Below are positions 1-9,884 of a stretch of DNA of 32,122 nucleotides, piece after piece (position 1 is the first letter of the stretch; each line of letters starts with the position of its first letter). The notes below the pieces were generated by a model. The model made no database searches, had not been told where the DNA came from, and worked only from the letters and a program-made list of their open reading frames with translations. The position numbers were made by a program, and so were the translations under genes. The DNA is from Pseudomonas sp. PB101 (GTDB lineage: Bacteria > Pseudomonadota > Gammaproteobacteria > Pseudomonadales > Pseudomonadaceae). The stretch spans positions 1 through 32,122 of the forward strand of contig NZ_RWIR01000090.1 in the NCBI RefSeq assembly GCF_009764265.1, in the 5' to 3' direction.

Positions 1-179
1 AGGTAGATATTTGTCGGCTACGTGGCCGCCATCGCGGGCAAGCCCGCTCCCACAGGTACTGAGTACATCTGCAAAATTTTCGCTCGGCTACGTGGCCGCC
101 TTCGCGAGCAGGCTCGCTCCCACAATTTGATCGGGTACATCAGGGGAGGCCCGAAGGCCGCCAAGGCCAAAAACCGGAC
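1..179. repeat. Two tandem REP-like units in noncoding DNA
   Basis: Two near-identical copies begin with CGGCTACGTGGCCGCC at positions 15 and 85, a 70-bp period. Each ends in a hairpin half of the Pseudomonas REP type with the CGCTCCCACA tail. They lie downstream of csgG, which is transcribed toward them. The sequence after the second copy resembles that at about 31883-31905, so this is a dispersed family. No gene is seen here; the short plus-strand frame at 22-252 is REP sequence and not credible. Confidence 0.75.
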
Positions 180-1043
180 TCACTGCGAACTCTCCGGATC
201 CACCTTGTTCTGCGTCAGATACCGCTCCAGCGTCTCGTTCGGTGCAGGCTGAGAATTATCCCCCGCCACCTGCCACAACCGCCGCTCGATCCCCTGCGCC
301 AGCAAATGCCCCACCGCCGACTCGATCGCCGACAACACACACAACTGCGCCGGCTCGTTGGTGGTATAGCCAACCTCAGCCTCAAGCAGCTTCTTGAACT
401 CGATGAACTTGAACACCCCGGCACTGCGAGCGACCGAGTAGATGGTCTTGCTGGTCATCACGTTGGCCAACACCTGCCCGCTGCGCACGTCCACCGCCCG
501 CAGGTTCACCGTGACCTGATCCACGCGATACTCACGGGAAATGTCGATGCCCAGGTAGCGCGCCCCTTCCCCGCCACTGCGCACGTTGGTGTCGTAGGCG
601 ATGATCCCGCCTTCGAGCATCATGTTCGCCGCCTGCAGCGGCGGCAGCTCACCCAGGATGTTCACCGGGGTATTGGGTTTCTTTTGCGAGGCGCGGATGA
701 TCTTGCGCTCGGTCAACAGGTTCTGCAGCCCTTCACGCTCCAGCACCACGAACCAGCCACTGGCCTGCAAGGCGTCCATCAACATGCTGGCCGCGCCCTG
801 GGTCACGCTGGTGGAAAACGAACTGGCCGGGGTTGGCTTGTATTGCCCGGTCTGGTCGCGGAAACCGTACACCACTGCCATCAACTTGCCCTTGGGCCGT
901 GGCATGCTCAACAAGTCGTAATAGGTCGACGCCCTGGGGGTCAGGGTCGGCGTTTCAGTGTCCTGCTCGGCGGACATCGGTTCACGCAGACCACAGCCGC
1001 AAAGCGCTGCCAACAGCATCCCTAGCACAATTATTCTTTTCAT
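180..1043 (-). CDS. csgG: CsgG, curli-type outer-membrane export channel lipoprotein
   Basis: CsgG forms the nonameric outer-membrane channel through which unfolded curli subunits leave the cell. The 287-aa product matches enterobacterial CsgG nearly along its length: TLTPRASTYYDL, the constriction-loop region FRDQTGQYKP and PASSFSTSVTQGA, LEREGLQNLLTERKIIRA, and EVGYTTNEPAQLC near the C terminus. The N terminus is a lipoprotein signal with lipobox LCGC. The start is the ATG at 1043, preceded by GGAG at 8 nt; an upstream start at 1067 would only lengthen the signal peptide. It is the last gene of the T2SS/Csg operon, 31 nt after csgF. No csgA, csgB, csgC or csgD is visible, so its substrate is not a neighbouring canonical curlin. 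Confidence 0.96.
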   Translation of the reverse strand: MKRIIVLGMLLAALCGCGLREPMSAEQDTETPTLTPRASTYYDLLSMPRPKGKLMAVVYGFRDQTGQYKPTPASSFSTSVTQGAASMLMDALQASGWFVVLEREGLQNLLTERKIIRASQKKPNTPVNILGELPPLQAANMMLEGGIIAYDTNVRSGGEGARYLGIDISREYRVDQVTVNLRAVDVRSGQVLANVMTSKTIYSVARSAGVFKFIEFKKLLEAEVGYTTNEPAQLCVLSAIESAVGHLLAQGIERRLWQVAGDNSQPAPNETLERYLTQNKVDPESSQ

Positions 1044-1074
1044 GTCCGTAACTCCCCATCGGCCCATGTCCCCG

Positions 1075-1515
1075 TCAAGGGGTGGTGGTGATGCCGTTTA
1101 CCTGGATCTCCGAAACTTCACCGGTTACCCGGTCGGTCACATTGATCGTCAATGCCCCGGAGTCGTCGATGACGTCGACGATAAAGGCGTCAGTCGACAG
1201 ACTCCCGGTGTTGCCCGTCGAGATGTTGTCCAGCAGTTGCCCCAGCAACCGCGATTGCAACTGACTGGTAAACCGTTCCAGCGCCGAAGTGCCGGCCACA
1301 GTGGTACGGTCTTTCAGATCGGGATCGTCGTAGTCGTTCTGCGCCTGGGCGTTGTTGAGCAGCCAGGTGCCGTTCAACGGGTTGCCGCCGAACGAGGGGT
1401 TGATGGGCGTGTAGACCAGTTCCGTGGCCTGGACCAGGCCGCTGCTGCCCGCCCCGGCAAACCAGAGCCCGAGCAACCACAGTCCCGTACGCTTGCCGAC
1501 AGTTGTTTCCTTCAT
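1075..1515 (-). CDS. csgF: CsgF, curli assembly factor
   Basis: CsgF is exported through CsgG, plugs the channel exit with its N-terminal segment and anchors the nucleator at the cell surface. The 146-aa product has a signal peptide ending near QATE, followed by the hallmark NPSFGGNPLNGTWLLNNAQAQN-type segment (the N-terminal CsgG-binding region). Further family motifs are FTSQLQSRLLGQLLDNISTG, the FIVDV strand and a C-terminal NVTDRVTGE block. The ATG overlaps the csgE stop by 4 nt, so the two are translationally coupled. Length and motif order are those of the family. Retention of a full CsgF argues that the channel is used for surface-attached export and is not a relic. Confidence 0.95.
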   Translation of the reverse strand: MKETTVGKRTGLWLLGLWFAGAGSSGLVQATELVYTPINPSFGGNPLNGTWLLNNAQAQNDYDDPDLKDRTTVAGTSALERFTSQLQSRLLGQLLDNISTGNTGSLSTDAFIVDVIDDSGALTINVTDRVTGEVSEIQVNGITTTP

Positions 1516-1904
1516 AGTTCGTCCCTCTCAAGGTCGGTGGTGTCCTGCAACAAGGCTTCCAGCTTGCGCTGCACGATCTGCAGGCGAACCTGGTCGGCAG
1601 CCGCATAGGCCTCGTCTTTCAACTCCACGGTGTTCGGCGGCAGGAAGCGCCGATAAACCAGGCGTTGCTGAAACTCCACGGTCACCAGGCTGCCCCAGCG
1701 CGCCGAAGGTCTTTCCCGCACCACCAGGTTGAAATCCATCGGGCTGGTGGCACGCAGGCGTTCACTGAACGAGTAGTAGAAGTCATGGCCGATGTGCGAA
1801 ATCGTGTCGTCGATGATGAACCCCAGCATCTCGTCTTCTTCTGCTGCCGAAGCGAAGCTCGCCACCAGCATCAGCACCAGTGCCGCCAGCCAGTGCCGGT
1901 TCAA
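1512..1904 (-). CDS. csgE: CsgE, curli periplasmic specificity factor
   Basis: CsgE caps the periplasmic face of CsgG and selects substrates. The 130-aa product has a signal peptide (hydrophobic stretch then ASFASA) and family motifs TISHIGHDFYYSFSERL, VRERPSARWGSLVTVEF and a C-terminal DLERDEL. The start appears to be TTG at 1904, overlapping the upstream pseudopilin stop by 4 nt, with GAGG about 10 nt upstream; the first internal ATG would remove half of the signal peptide. It is embedded directly behind pseudopilin genes, which physically ties the curli exporter to the T2SS operon. Confidence 0.94.
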   Translation of the reverse strand: MNRHWLAALVLMLVASFASAAEEDEMLGFIIDDTISHIGHDFYYSFSERLRATSPMDFNLVVRERPSARWGSLVTVEFQQRLVYRRFLPPNTVELKDEAYAAADQVRLQIVQRKLEALLQDTTDLERDEL

Positions 1905-2440
1905 GGCTGCAATGCCTCAGGTGCGGTGGACTGTGCCTTGGGCTGTCCGTTGGAGTCATCGAGGAAGGCTTTCTCGGCCACGAACTGCCAATCCTTGTAG
2001 CTGGCCATGCCGTCGAAGTCCGACCACTGGCTGGGAAAGTTCACCTGCTTGAGCGGCTTCTCCGTGGAGGGGCAATACACTCCGCTGATCCGTCCGTCGA
2101 CACCGCGCATCAGTTCCCATTCGCCCCCCGTCATCGGCTCCGCGTACAGCTTGCGGATATGGTGTTTGGCCGACGGAAAGCGCTCGTCCTGCAACAGGTC
2201 CGCGAGTTCTTTCGGGTACAGCGCGACACCTGGCGAGCTGCGGTAATAGCTGCGCAGCGCCTGGGCATACTGCGTACCGACCCAGAGCAACTGGTTTTCC
2301 CGGTCCCGGCGTGAAGCGGTGGCCCACAGCTCACCGGCACTGGCCAGGCCCATGCCCATCACGACGATCAGGAACAGCACACCCAGGTAGGTGAAGCCGT
2401 CCTGGCCCGCAGGCTTACCACTCGGAGTAGAGGCTGCCAT
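1901..2440 (-). CDS. GspK-like minor pseudopilin lacking Glu5
   Basis: This 179-aa protein has a prepilin-type N terminus, GQDGFTYLGVLFLIVVMG, with a cleavage site after Gly followed by Phe and a hydrophobic helix, so it should be processed by a prepilin peptidase and join the pseudopilus. Position +5 of the mature protein is Gly instead of the usual Glu, a property of GspK-type tip pseudopilins. The body (about 45-179) is polar and not recognised in detail. The ATG at 2440 overlaps the previous pseudopilin gene by 26 nt; the longer frame upstream of this ATG is antisense-like and unlikely to be translated. It sits immediately before csgE. The GspK assignment rests on Glu5 loss and gene position only. 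Confidence 0.75.
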   Translation of the reverse strand: MAASTPSGKPAGQDGFTYLGVLFLIVVMGMGLASAGELWATASRRDRENQLLWVGTQYAQALRSYYRSSPGVALYPKELADLLQDERFPSAKHHIRKLYAEPMTGGEWELMRGVDGRISGVYCPSTEKPLKQVNFPSQWSDFDGMASYKDWQFVAEKAFLDDSNGQPKAQSTAPEALQP

Positions 2441-2789
2441 CACGCGCCCTCCCGCTGGCACCACTCTTGATATCGGCCACCCCGCCCGCCACGCCTTCCG
2501 GTGGCGCGACCATGACCCAGGTGTCCTTGCGCTCGGCAATCGGGTCCAGCGGCTGGCTGCGCAGGTAGCGCAGCTCGACCAGTTGCTCGATGGAGTCGGG
2601 ATAACGCCCGGTGTCCCCGTAGTAGTGATCCAGCGCCTCGCGCATGGCCGACAGGCTCTGGCGCAGCGTGGTCTCCCTGGAGGCCTCGAGGCTGGTGAAG
2701 TAACGTGGCATGGCGATCGTCATCAGGGTCGCGATGATTGCCATGACCACCATCAGTTCCAACAGGGTAAAACCCTTTTGCCGGCGCAT
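2415..2789 (-). CDS. Type II secretion pseudopilin (GspG/H-like)
   Basis: A 124-aa protein with a classic prepilin leader and helix: MRRQKG then FTLLELMVVMAIIATLM, Glu at mature position 5. The soluble part contains LSAMREALDHYYGDTGRYPDS and LVELRYLRSQPLDP, the pattern of GspG-like pseudopilins, but it is shorter than a major pseudopilin and lacks the Ca-binding tail seen in the gspG gene at 22839. It is probably a minor pseudopilin. The ATG at 2789 lies 4 nt after the upstream pseudopilin stop, which excludes the longer frame starting near 3014. Confidence 0.85.
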   Translation of the reverse strand: MRRQKGFTLLELMVVMAIIATLMTIAMPRYFTSLEASRETTLRQSLSAMREALDHYYGDTGRYPDSIEQLVELRYLRSQPLDPIAERKDTWVMVAPPEGVAGGVADIKSGASGRARDGSLYSEW

Positions 2790-2793
2790 ATGT

Positions 2794-3267
2794 TCACCAC
2801 TCCCGGTAGGCGATGCCGTTGAGACCCTTGCCCCGGGCCTTGGAGTAGACGTCGAAGACGTCCTTGCCCTCGCGCGGGTTCTCAGCGGAACTGTCATAGG
2901 CACGCAGGCCCCAGCCACCCTCGTCGTCACGCTTGACGGTTGCCAGCGGGTCACGGGGGATGCGCCGCATGAAGTAGAACTTGGCCCCCTTGGCGCTGCG
3001 CACGTCACGCACACCCTCGACCAGCACCTTGAGGTTCGGCGGGTAGCCGGTGCTGTCGAGCGACTTCTCGATGTAGCCGGCGTCGAAGGCGCGTTTGTAG
3101 GCGTCGATGCCGTCGCGGATCTGGTACAGCGCGGTCCGCAGATCCTGCTCCTTGCCCCGGCGCACCACCGTCTCGGTCAGCGGTGCGGCCATGCCGGCCA
3201 ACAGGCCGACCAGGGCGAGCGTCACCACGACTTCGATCAGGGTAAAACCGCGTTGCGAGGCGTTCAT
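2794..3267 (-). CDS. Type II secretion pseudopilin
   Basis: A 157-aa pseudopilin with the processing site QRG followed by FTLIEVVVTLALVGLLAGM, Glu at mature position 5. The C-terminal region keeps LYQIRDGIDAYKRAFDAG and YFMRRIPRDPLA, features of the GspG/PulG-like superfamily. The start is probably the ATG at 3267; a TTG at 3273 overlaps the secretin stop and is possible. The spacing of only 2-3 nt to gspD indicates co-transcription. Which of GspH, GspI or GspJ it corresponds to cannot be told from the sequence. Confidence 0.85.
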   Translation of the reverse strand: MNASQRGFTLIEVVVTLALVGLLAGMAAPLTETVVRRGKEQDLRTALYQIRDGIDAYKRAFDAGYIEKSLDSTGYPPNLKVLVEGVRDVRSAKGAKFYFMRRIPRDPLATVKRDDEGGWGLRAYDSSAENPREGKDVFDVYSKARGKGLNGIAYREW

Positions 3268-3269
3268 GA

Positions 3270-5108
3270 TCAAGGCTTCCCGACGGTAACGGTGGTGGCG
3301 ATCGGTGCGTTCATGGGGTTAATCACCGGGGTGGTCTGAACCGTCGTGCTCATCGAACGGTCGGGCGCCTGGATGTGCATGCTGGTTTCGGTGCCGGTCG
3401 GGAATTCCATGTCCGACGGGCTCTGGTACGGCAGGTTGCGCACGATCCGCGGGGTGATCGACAGCACCAGTTCGGATTTGCTGATGTCATCCTTGTTGCT
3501 GCCGAACAGGCGGCCCAGGCCAGGAATGTCGCCAAGGCCCGGGATCTTGTTGCCGCTGCTGCCATGGTCGTTGCGCACCAGGCCTGCGAGGATCTGGGTT
3601 TCGCCATCATGCAGGCGCAGGGTGGTCTGGGCGTTGCGGGTATCGACCTGGACCGGAATGGTGCCCTGAGGGGTCGGCGCCAGCGGCGTGGCGTTGCTGA
3701 CTTCCAGCGCGACCTTGATCGCCACTTCGTTGTTCAGGTGCACGATGGGCTGCACTTCAAGCTTCAGACCGACGTCGAGGTAGGTCACGCTTTCGGTGAT
3801 CACCGGGCCCTGGGTCGAAGGCACCGACGTGGCGCTGATGATCGGCACGCGCTGACCGATGTGGATGCGTGCCTGTTCGCGGTTGCTCACCCGGATCACC
3901 GGGCTGGCCAGGGTGTTGATGTCTTTGTCCTGGGCGTTGATCTTGGCCTGGGGCGATGGCGTGAAGGCGATCCGGCTGGAGTCGATGCCTTTGAGCTGAT
4001 CGAGAATCGACACGGGCGAACCGTCGCTGTTGATCACGCCGAAGGTGTTGGGCCATTGCAGGCCAAGGTCGAGAATGCGTTGGCGGGCGACTTCCATCAC
4101 TTCCACTTCCAGCACCACCTCGGGGTTGGACTGGTCCTGCGATTGCAGGAGTTTTTCCGCCATGCGGATCGCGTCGCCGGTGTCGCGCATGGTCAGGGTA
4201 TTGAGGCGTTCATCGACGAACACGTCGCGGGTCTTGAGCATGGTCTTGATCATGTTCAGCGCGGTGTTGGCATCGATGCTCGTCAGGTAGAAGGTGCGCA
4301 TCACCAGCTCCTGGTAATCCTTGAGCTTCTGCGGCGAGTCCGGGTAGATCAGCAAGGTGTTTTCGTTCACCACTTTCTGGTGCAGCTGGTTCTGTTGCAG
4401 CAGCAGATCCACGGCGTCTTCGATGCGCACATCGCGCACGAAGATCGTGGCTTTCATGTCCGGGCGCAGGTCCTTGTCGAAGATGAAGTTCAGGCCGGCG
4501 ACCTGGGACAGCACTTCGAAAATGGTCTTGAGGTTGGCGTCACGAAACTCCAGGGTCACCGGCCGGTCCAGGCGGGTACGCAGCTGTGGGTATTGCACCA
4601 CGTTGCGGCTCTGCACCAGGCGGATGTTGTCTTGCAGTTCCCGGGCACCCTCGTTTTGCGGGTCCAGTTCGAGAATCTGTTTGACCTGGCGGTCGGCACC
4701 GTAGATGTCACCGCGACGCAGGTCGCCACGGGCCATTTCGAGTTTCTCGTCCATGCTGCGCAGGTAGTCGAGTTGGCGCAGGGAGTCCTGGGCACGACGG
4801 TTGTTCGGCTCGATGCCCAGGACCCGGCTGTAGGACATGCGGGCCCCGGCGAAATTACGCTGGGCGCGGTCCATGTCGGCCTGGGTCAGCAGCGCCGTCA
4901 CGGCGCGGGCCCGACCACTGTTGAGCGCTATGTGCAGATCGGTATCGCGAGGGTTCTCGCTCAACCCCTGTTGGATGCGGGCCAGCCCGGCTTCATACTG
5001 GCCTGATTCCATCAGGGCGGAAGCTTCGTCCTTGGCCGTCTGCGCCGAACTGCAGGCAGCCAGCCCTGCGCAGAGACAAAGGCTCATCAGCAAACGGGAT
5101 TTGTTCAT
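3270..5108 (-). CDS. gspD: GspD/PilQ/MshL-type secretin lipoprotein
   Basis: The 612-aa secretin would form the outer-membrane gate of the secretion system. Domains in order: lipoprotein signal with lipobox LAAC (Cys19); TPR-like helical repeats at about 25-165; an STN-like N0 domain from about 180 (RPVTLEFRDANLKTIFEVL, NFIFDKDLRP); one secretin N domain (FYLTSIDANTALNMIKTML); and the secretin barrel, with VPIISATS, GLKLEVQPIVH and a conserved C-terminal block (GLGDIPGLGRLFGSN, ELVLSITPRIV). An N-terminal TPR plus lipid anchor is more like MshL/PilQ-family hybrids than canonical GspD, and it may self-pilot to the outer membrane, since no pilotin is present. The ATG overlaps the preceding GspC-like stop by 4 nt. 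A Thr-rich tail follows the barrel. Confidence 0.93.
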   Translation of the reverse strand: MNKSRLLMSLCLCAGLAACSSAQTAKDEASALMESGQYEAGLARIQQGLSENPRDTDLHIALNSGRARAVTALLTQADMDRAQRNFAGARMSYSRVLGIEPNNRRAQDSLRQLDYLRSMDEKLEMARGDLRRGDIYGADRQVKQILELDPQNEGARELQDNIRLVQSRNVVQYPQLRTRLDRPVTLEFRDANLKTIFEVLSQVAGLNFIFDKDLRPDMKATIFVRDVRIEDAVDLLLQQNQLHQKVVNENTLLIYPDSPQKLKDYQELVMRTFYLTSIDANTALNMIKTMLKTRDVFVDERLNTLTMRDTGDAIRMAEKLLQSQDQSNPEVVLEVEVMEVARQRILDLGLQWPNTFGVINSDGSPVSILDQLKGIDSSRIAFTPSPQAKINAQDKDINTLASPVIRVSNREQARIHIGQRVPIISATSVPSTQGPVITESVTYLDVGLKLEVQPIVHLNNEVAIKVALEVSNATPLAPTPQGTIPVQVDTRNAQTTLRLHDGETQILAGLVRNDHGSSGNKIPGLGDIPGLGRLFGSNKDDISKSELVLSITPRIVRNLPYQSPSDMEFPTGTETSMHIQAPDRSMSTTVQTTPVINPMNAPIATTVTVGKP

Positions 5109-5623
5109 TCCGTACTCCCCACAGACAAAGTCTGAGCTAGATGCAGCGGCAGGTAGACCACGCTCATTTCCACATCGGAAATCCGCTCGATCCGCCAGGT
5201 TTCGTCGATGACATCCCCCTTGCGTACGACGTATATTTTTTCGCCGTCCTGCAAAAACACCTGCAGATCGGAACGGTCAGCCAGCCTGCCAACAAACTGG
5301 AAGGGCAACGGCGGTGCAGTGGGGACTTGCACCTCTGGAGTCACGGCGACCGGTTGTTCGATGACGGTGCCGAGGACCGGCGCCGGTTTCCAGCTGCGGG
5401 AGGCGAACAGGTCGCCTGCCGGGCTCAGATCCTTGATCGGCATTACCGCCGCGGCGCTCGATGCAGCCGCCGCGCCCGGGGTCTTGCCTTTGGCTGGCGC
5501 GACCACGACGGCCACCGCAGGGTCGCCATCGTCAGCCTGTTTGAAATATTCGGGGACCCAGGCGAGCGCTGCCGCTACGCCGAAGAACGCCACCCAACCC
5601 ACCACTCGCTTGGTATTCATCAT
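5105..5623 (-). CDS. GspC/PilP-like inner-membrane linker protein
   Basis: A 172-aa bitopic protein: a transmembrane helix at about 8-23, an Ala/Pro-rich periplasmic linker, and a C-terminal beta domain starting PPLPFQFVGRLADRSDLQVFL, which is the HR-domain pattern of GspC/PilP proteins that contact the secretin. A GspC-type PDZ domain is absent, so it is shorter than classical GspC. It lies between the PilO-like gene and the secretin, overlapping both neighbours by 4 nt. Tandem ATGs at 5623 and 5620 are both possible; GAGG is 5 nt before the second. Its likely role is coupling the inner-membrane PilMNO-like platform to the secretin. Confidence 0.8.
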   Translation of the reverse strand: MMNTKRVVGWVAFFGVAAALAWVPEYFKQADDGDPAVAVVVAPAKGKTPGAAAASSAAAVMPIKDLSPAGDLFASRSWKPAPVLGTVIEQPVAVTPEVQVPTAPPLPFQFVGRLADRSDLQVFLQDGEKIYVVRKGDVIDETWRIERISDVEMSVVYLPLHLAQTLSVGSTE

Positions 5624-6168
5624 GACCTCGACAGGTAAAGGGTCATGCGGATCCGCCCGGTCAGGTCGGTATCGGCGATCTTCTTGCGTTGCAGCTCGAC
5701 GTCCTCGAGCACCACCGCCGGCAACTGGCCGAGCAAGGCGTGCAGGAAGCGCCGCAGTTGCGGATAGCTGCCGCGCACCGGCAGCAGAATCTGATAACGG
5801 GCCAGGTGCGTCTTGGGGTCCACGCCAAGGGAGTATTCACCCCGGGACAAGGTGATGCGTTCCTGGGCCGCCAGCGCGTAGATCTTGTCGATGGCCACAG
5901 TGGCCTGGGGCTGGGACGGCAACTTGCTGCGGAAGTCGTCGAGCTGGCGCTGCGGCACCACCGGTGCGGCCACGCTGCCGTCTTCGACCCGGGCCAGGTA
6001 TTCGCTGGCGTCGCGGGTCTGCTGGCTGAGGCTTTGCAGCGACTGCCAGTCCGGCAGCAACCCGACCAGGCCATAGCTCAGTGCCAGCACCAGCATGCCC
6101 ATCCCTGCCAGCCCTGGAACGCCAAGGCCTTGCAGGTATTCGTGGACGATCAATTTATGGAGTTGCAT
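5620..6168 (-). CDS. PilO/GspM-like inner-membrane platform protein
   Basis: A 182-aa protein with a short cytoplasmic N terminus, one transmembrane helix at about 20-40 (GMGMLVLALSYGLVGLL), a coiled-coil stretch and a C-terminal ferredoxin-like domain (ARYQILLPVRGSYPQLRRFL, LPAVVLEDVELQRKK). This is the architecture of PilO and GspM. The ATG at 6168 overlaps the PilN-like gene by 14 nt. With the PilN-like neighbour it should form the periplasmic heterodimer of the assembly platform. Confidence 0.82.
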   Translation of the reverse strand: MQLHKLIVHEYLQGLGVPGLAGMGMLVLALSYGLVGLLPDWQSLQSLSQQTRDASEYLARVEDGSVAAPVVPQRQLDDFRSKLPSQPQATVAIDKIYALAAQERITLSRGEYSLGVDPKTHLARYQILLPVRGSYPQLRRFLHALLGQLPAVVLEDVELQRKKIADTDLTGRIRMTLYLSRS

Positions 6169-6700
6169 CGCCGATCTCCCAGGTAGCCGACAGGTTGAAC
6201 TGCACCGGGTGTTCCGGCACGTTGGCGACAATTTCGTGGCTCAGCAGCGACACGTCGGACAGCTCGTCGCTGGCTTCGAGGCGGCGGTGGAAATCGAGCA
6301 TGGCGTCGAGATCCATCGCCTCGGCGCTGATCCGCACCTGGCCTTTTCGGGCGTCCGGGGTCAGGGTCAGCAGGGCTATGTTGTCCCTAGGCATCGCTTC
6401 GAGGGTGGCGAACAGGCGTTCCCAGGGGCGGCGCAGCTGCTGGGAGACCTTGCGCATTTCGGCCAGGTTCTGCGCCTGCTCGCGGGTCTCCGCCGGGGTC
6501 AGGCCGGGCTTGCTGCCGTTGTCGCCGGTGAGCACCCGCTGGGTGGTTTGCAGGTGGCCTTGCTGCTGTTCGGCCTCGCTGCTCAGGTGCTGCTGCACCA
6601 GAGCGCAACTCAGGGTCAGCACCACGCCACCGGCCAGCAGGCTCCAGCCCAGGGGACCGGCACGGCGGCGCGGCTGAAAGTCGAGCATCAGGGGGCGCAT
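6155..6700 (-). CDS. PilN/GspL C-terminal-like inner-membrane protein
   Basis: A 181-aa protein with a cytoplasmic N terminus (MRPLMLDFQPRRR), one transmembrane helix at about 16-38, a coiled coil and a C-terminal alpha/beta domain (GQVRISAEAMDLDAMLDFHRRLEAS). The MLDF segment near the N terminus resembles the PilN motif that docks into PilM. The ATG at 6700 is 1 nt from the PilM-like stop. Splitting GspL into separate PilM-like and PilN-like proteins is a feature of MSHA-like and OxpG-like systems. Confidence 0.8.
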   Translation of the reverse strand: MRPLMLDFQPRRRAGPLGWSLLAGGVVLTLSCALVQQHLSSEAEQQQGHLQTTQRVLTGDNGSKPGLTPAETREQAQNLAEMRKVSQQLRRPWERLFATLEAMPRDNIALLTLTPDARKGQVRISAEAMDLDAMLDFHRRLEASDELSDVSLLSHEIVANVPEHPVQFNLSATWEIGDATP

Positions 6701-6701
6701 G

Positions 6702-7485
6702 TCAGGCCACCGCCCGAGACATGACGTACAGGCTATCGCGTACGGCTGTCCGGTCTTCTTCAAGGGTGCGCAGGTGCACACCGGGTACGTCGGGTTGCGA
6801 ATCGATGCGCGCCGGCGCATGCAGGTAGACGGTCAACGGCCGTTCGCTGGTGGAGGCCTGCAACTGGCTTTCCCGGCCGATCAGCGCGGTCAGCGCAGCA
6901 TCGCTGTCGCTGCTGCCCACCGAACGCACCGAGGTCCAGTGCCCTTCCCGGGCCAGCAGCAACACACTGCGTACCGGCTCGGCGACCACGAACAGGAAGT
7001 CACCGGCATCCAGGCTGTTATCGAAATGGTTGAACGCCGCCATCAGGTAAGGTTGCACCGAACGCAGGCGCAAGCCGCGAGCGCTGACCAGGGCGCGCAG
7101 GCGGTCGAGCAAGTCCTGTGGCAGCGCGGTGGCGATGCGGTCGTAACCGGCAGGTTCCGCCGAAAGCACCAGGCTCCAGGGTTGCGTCGGCGCACCGTAG
7201 AGGTCTTCGAAACACAGTTGGGCAAAGCCCTGCAGCTCGGCCGGGCTGCTGATCTGATCGCTCCAGGGCACCAGGCAATAGCGACTGAAGTGCCCGGAGA
7301 TGACCACGGTCAGTTCCGCCCTGGCAACGGCGTGTTCGGCCAGCAAACGGTCGAGGGTGTCGAGGGCCACCGTCCAGGCCTGGAAGCCTTCGTCGATGTA
7401 GCCGACGCTGCCCAGCCAGTGGGTTGCACTGCCTTGCCGATGCCCCAGGCCAACACCGCTGGCGCCGAGCACGGCGACAAATTGC

Positions 7486-7505
<20 letters not shown>
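6702..7505 (-). CDS. PilM/GspL N-terminal-like cytoplasmic actin-fold protein
   Basis: A 267-aa soluble protein without membrane segments, resembling the cytoplasmic actin-like domain of GspL and PilM/MshI: opening strand EQFVAVLGASGVGLG, then VVISGHFSRYCLVPWSDQI, a pattern typical of GspL-type cytoplasmic domains, and later LRLRSVQPYLMAAFNHF. The start is inferred as GTG at 7505, which overlaps the gspE stop by 20 nt; the frame upstream of it lies within gspE. Its likely role is linking the ATPase to the PilN/PilO-like membrane proteins. Nucleotide-binding motifs are not obvious, as in GspL. Confidence 0.78.
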
Positions 7506-9192
<1,687 letters not shown>

Positions 9193-9276
9193 GGCTTGCT
9201 CTCCAACGCCCGGGGCTTTGAGCCCTGTCGGCGCGGCGAGCAGTTTCGGCAGAAGCCGGAACGTCTTGTCGCGCCA

Positions 9277-9816
9277 CTACTCCCCGGTGAGCAATTGTTC
9301 GTCGTCTGGTGCCATGGAGGCCGATGGATTTTTTCGGCGATCTGCAAGCACCCAACTTCCGTCGTACAACTGCAGCGGGAAACTCTCGGTCCTGCTCTGG
9401 CGTCGTTCGACGAATCCTTCGGAAGTGCTCACTCCCACGTTCGCTCTGGGCTCGCGCTGCCTGCCTAGAAGATCATTCACTGCACGGGCCAATTCCGCCA
9501 ACGGAAAGGGTTTGAACAGGATATGGCTGACTCCCAGTAGCCGGGCCCGCTCGCAGACTTCTGCGGTTGGATGCCCTGTGATCAGCACAAAATGGCACTT
9601 CCTGTTCTGGCGGACGGCATCGAGCACCTGAAAGCCTTCCATATCGGGCAAGCGGTAATCGAACACCATCACATCGGGTGCGAAATCGTCAGCTTCGGCG
9701 ATCCCGTGTGCACCGTCGTGAGCAATCCGGACATCCAGCGCTTGCGCCTGCAGGTAACCCTGGAGGTTTTCCGCCAGCAGCTGTTCGTCATCAACAACCA
9801 GTATTTTGTTTAACAA
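9277..9816 (-). CDS. Stand-alone response-regulator receiver protein
   Basis: A 179-aa protein whose first ~120 residues are a complete CheY-like receiver: acidic pair D9/D10 (VVDDE), phosphoacceptor D53 in VFDYRLPDMEG, switch T80 and K102 in FKPFPL. There is no helix-turn-helix, AAA+ or enzymatic output domain; the last ~60 residues (VERRQSRTESFPLQLYDGSW region) match nothing I recognise. The start is TTG at 9816 with a strong AAGGAG 6 nt upstream. It is the first gene after a sigma-54 promoter and heads the T2SS/Csg operon. It may adjust secretion by protein contact or sit in a phosphorelay; it cannot itself be the sigma-54 activator. Confidence 0.9.
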   Translation of the reverse strand: MLNKILVVDDEQLLAENLQGYLQAQALDVRIAHDGAHGIAEADDFAPDVMVFDYRLPDMEGFQVLDAVRQNRKCHFVLITGHPTAEVCERARLLGVSHILFKPFPLAELARAVNDLLGRQREPRANVGVSTSEGFVERRQSRTESFPLQLYDGSWVLADRRKNPSASMAPDDEQLLTGE

Positions 9817-9884
9817 GGTCGACTCCTTGAAACCGCAGGTCCGGGTTTTGAACCTGGCAGAGTGCGTGCCCTGAGAGGACTAAC

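Noticed and set aside
2440..3014. Longer versions of the two downstream pseudopilins starting at 2539 and 3014
   Set aside because: The added N-terminal residues overlap the preceding genes in another frame and would place the prepilin cleavage site deep inside the protein.
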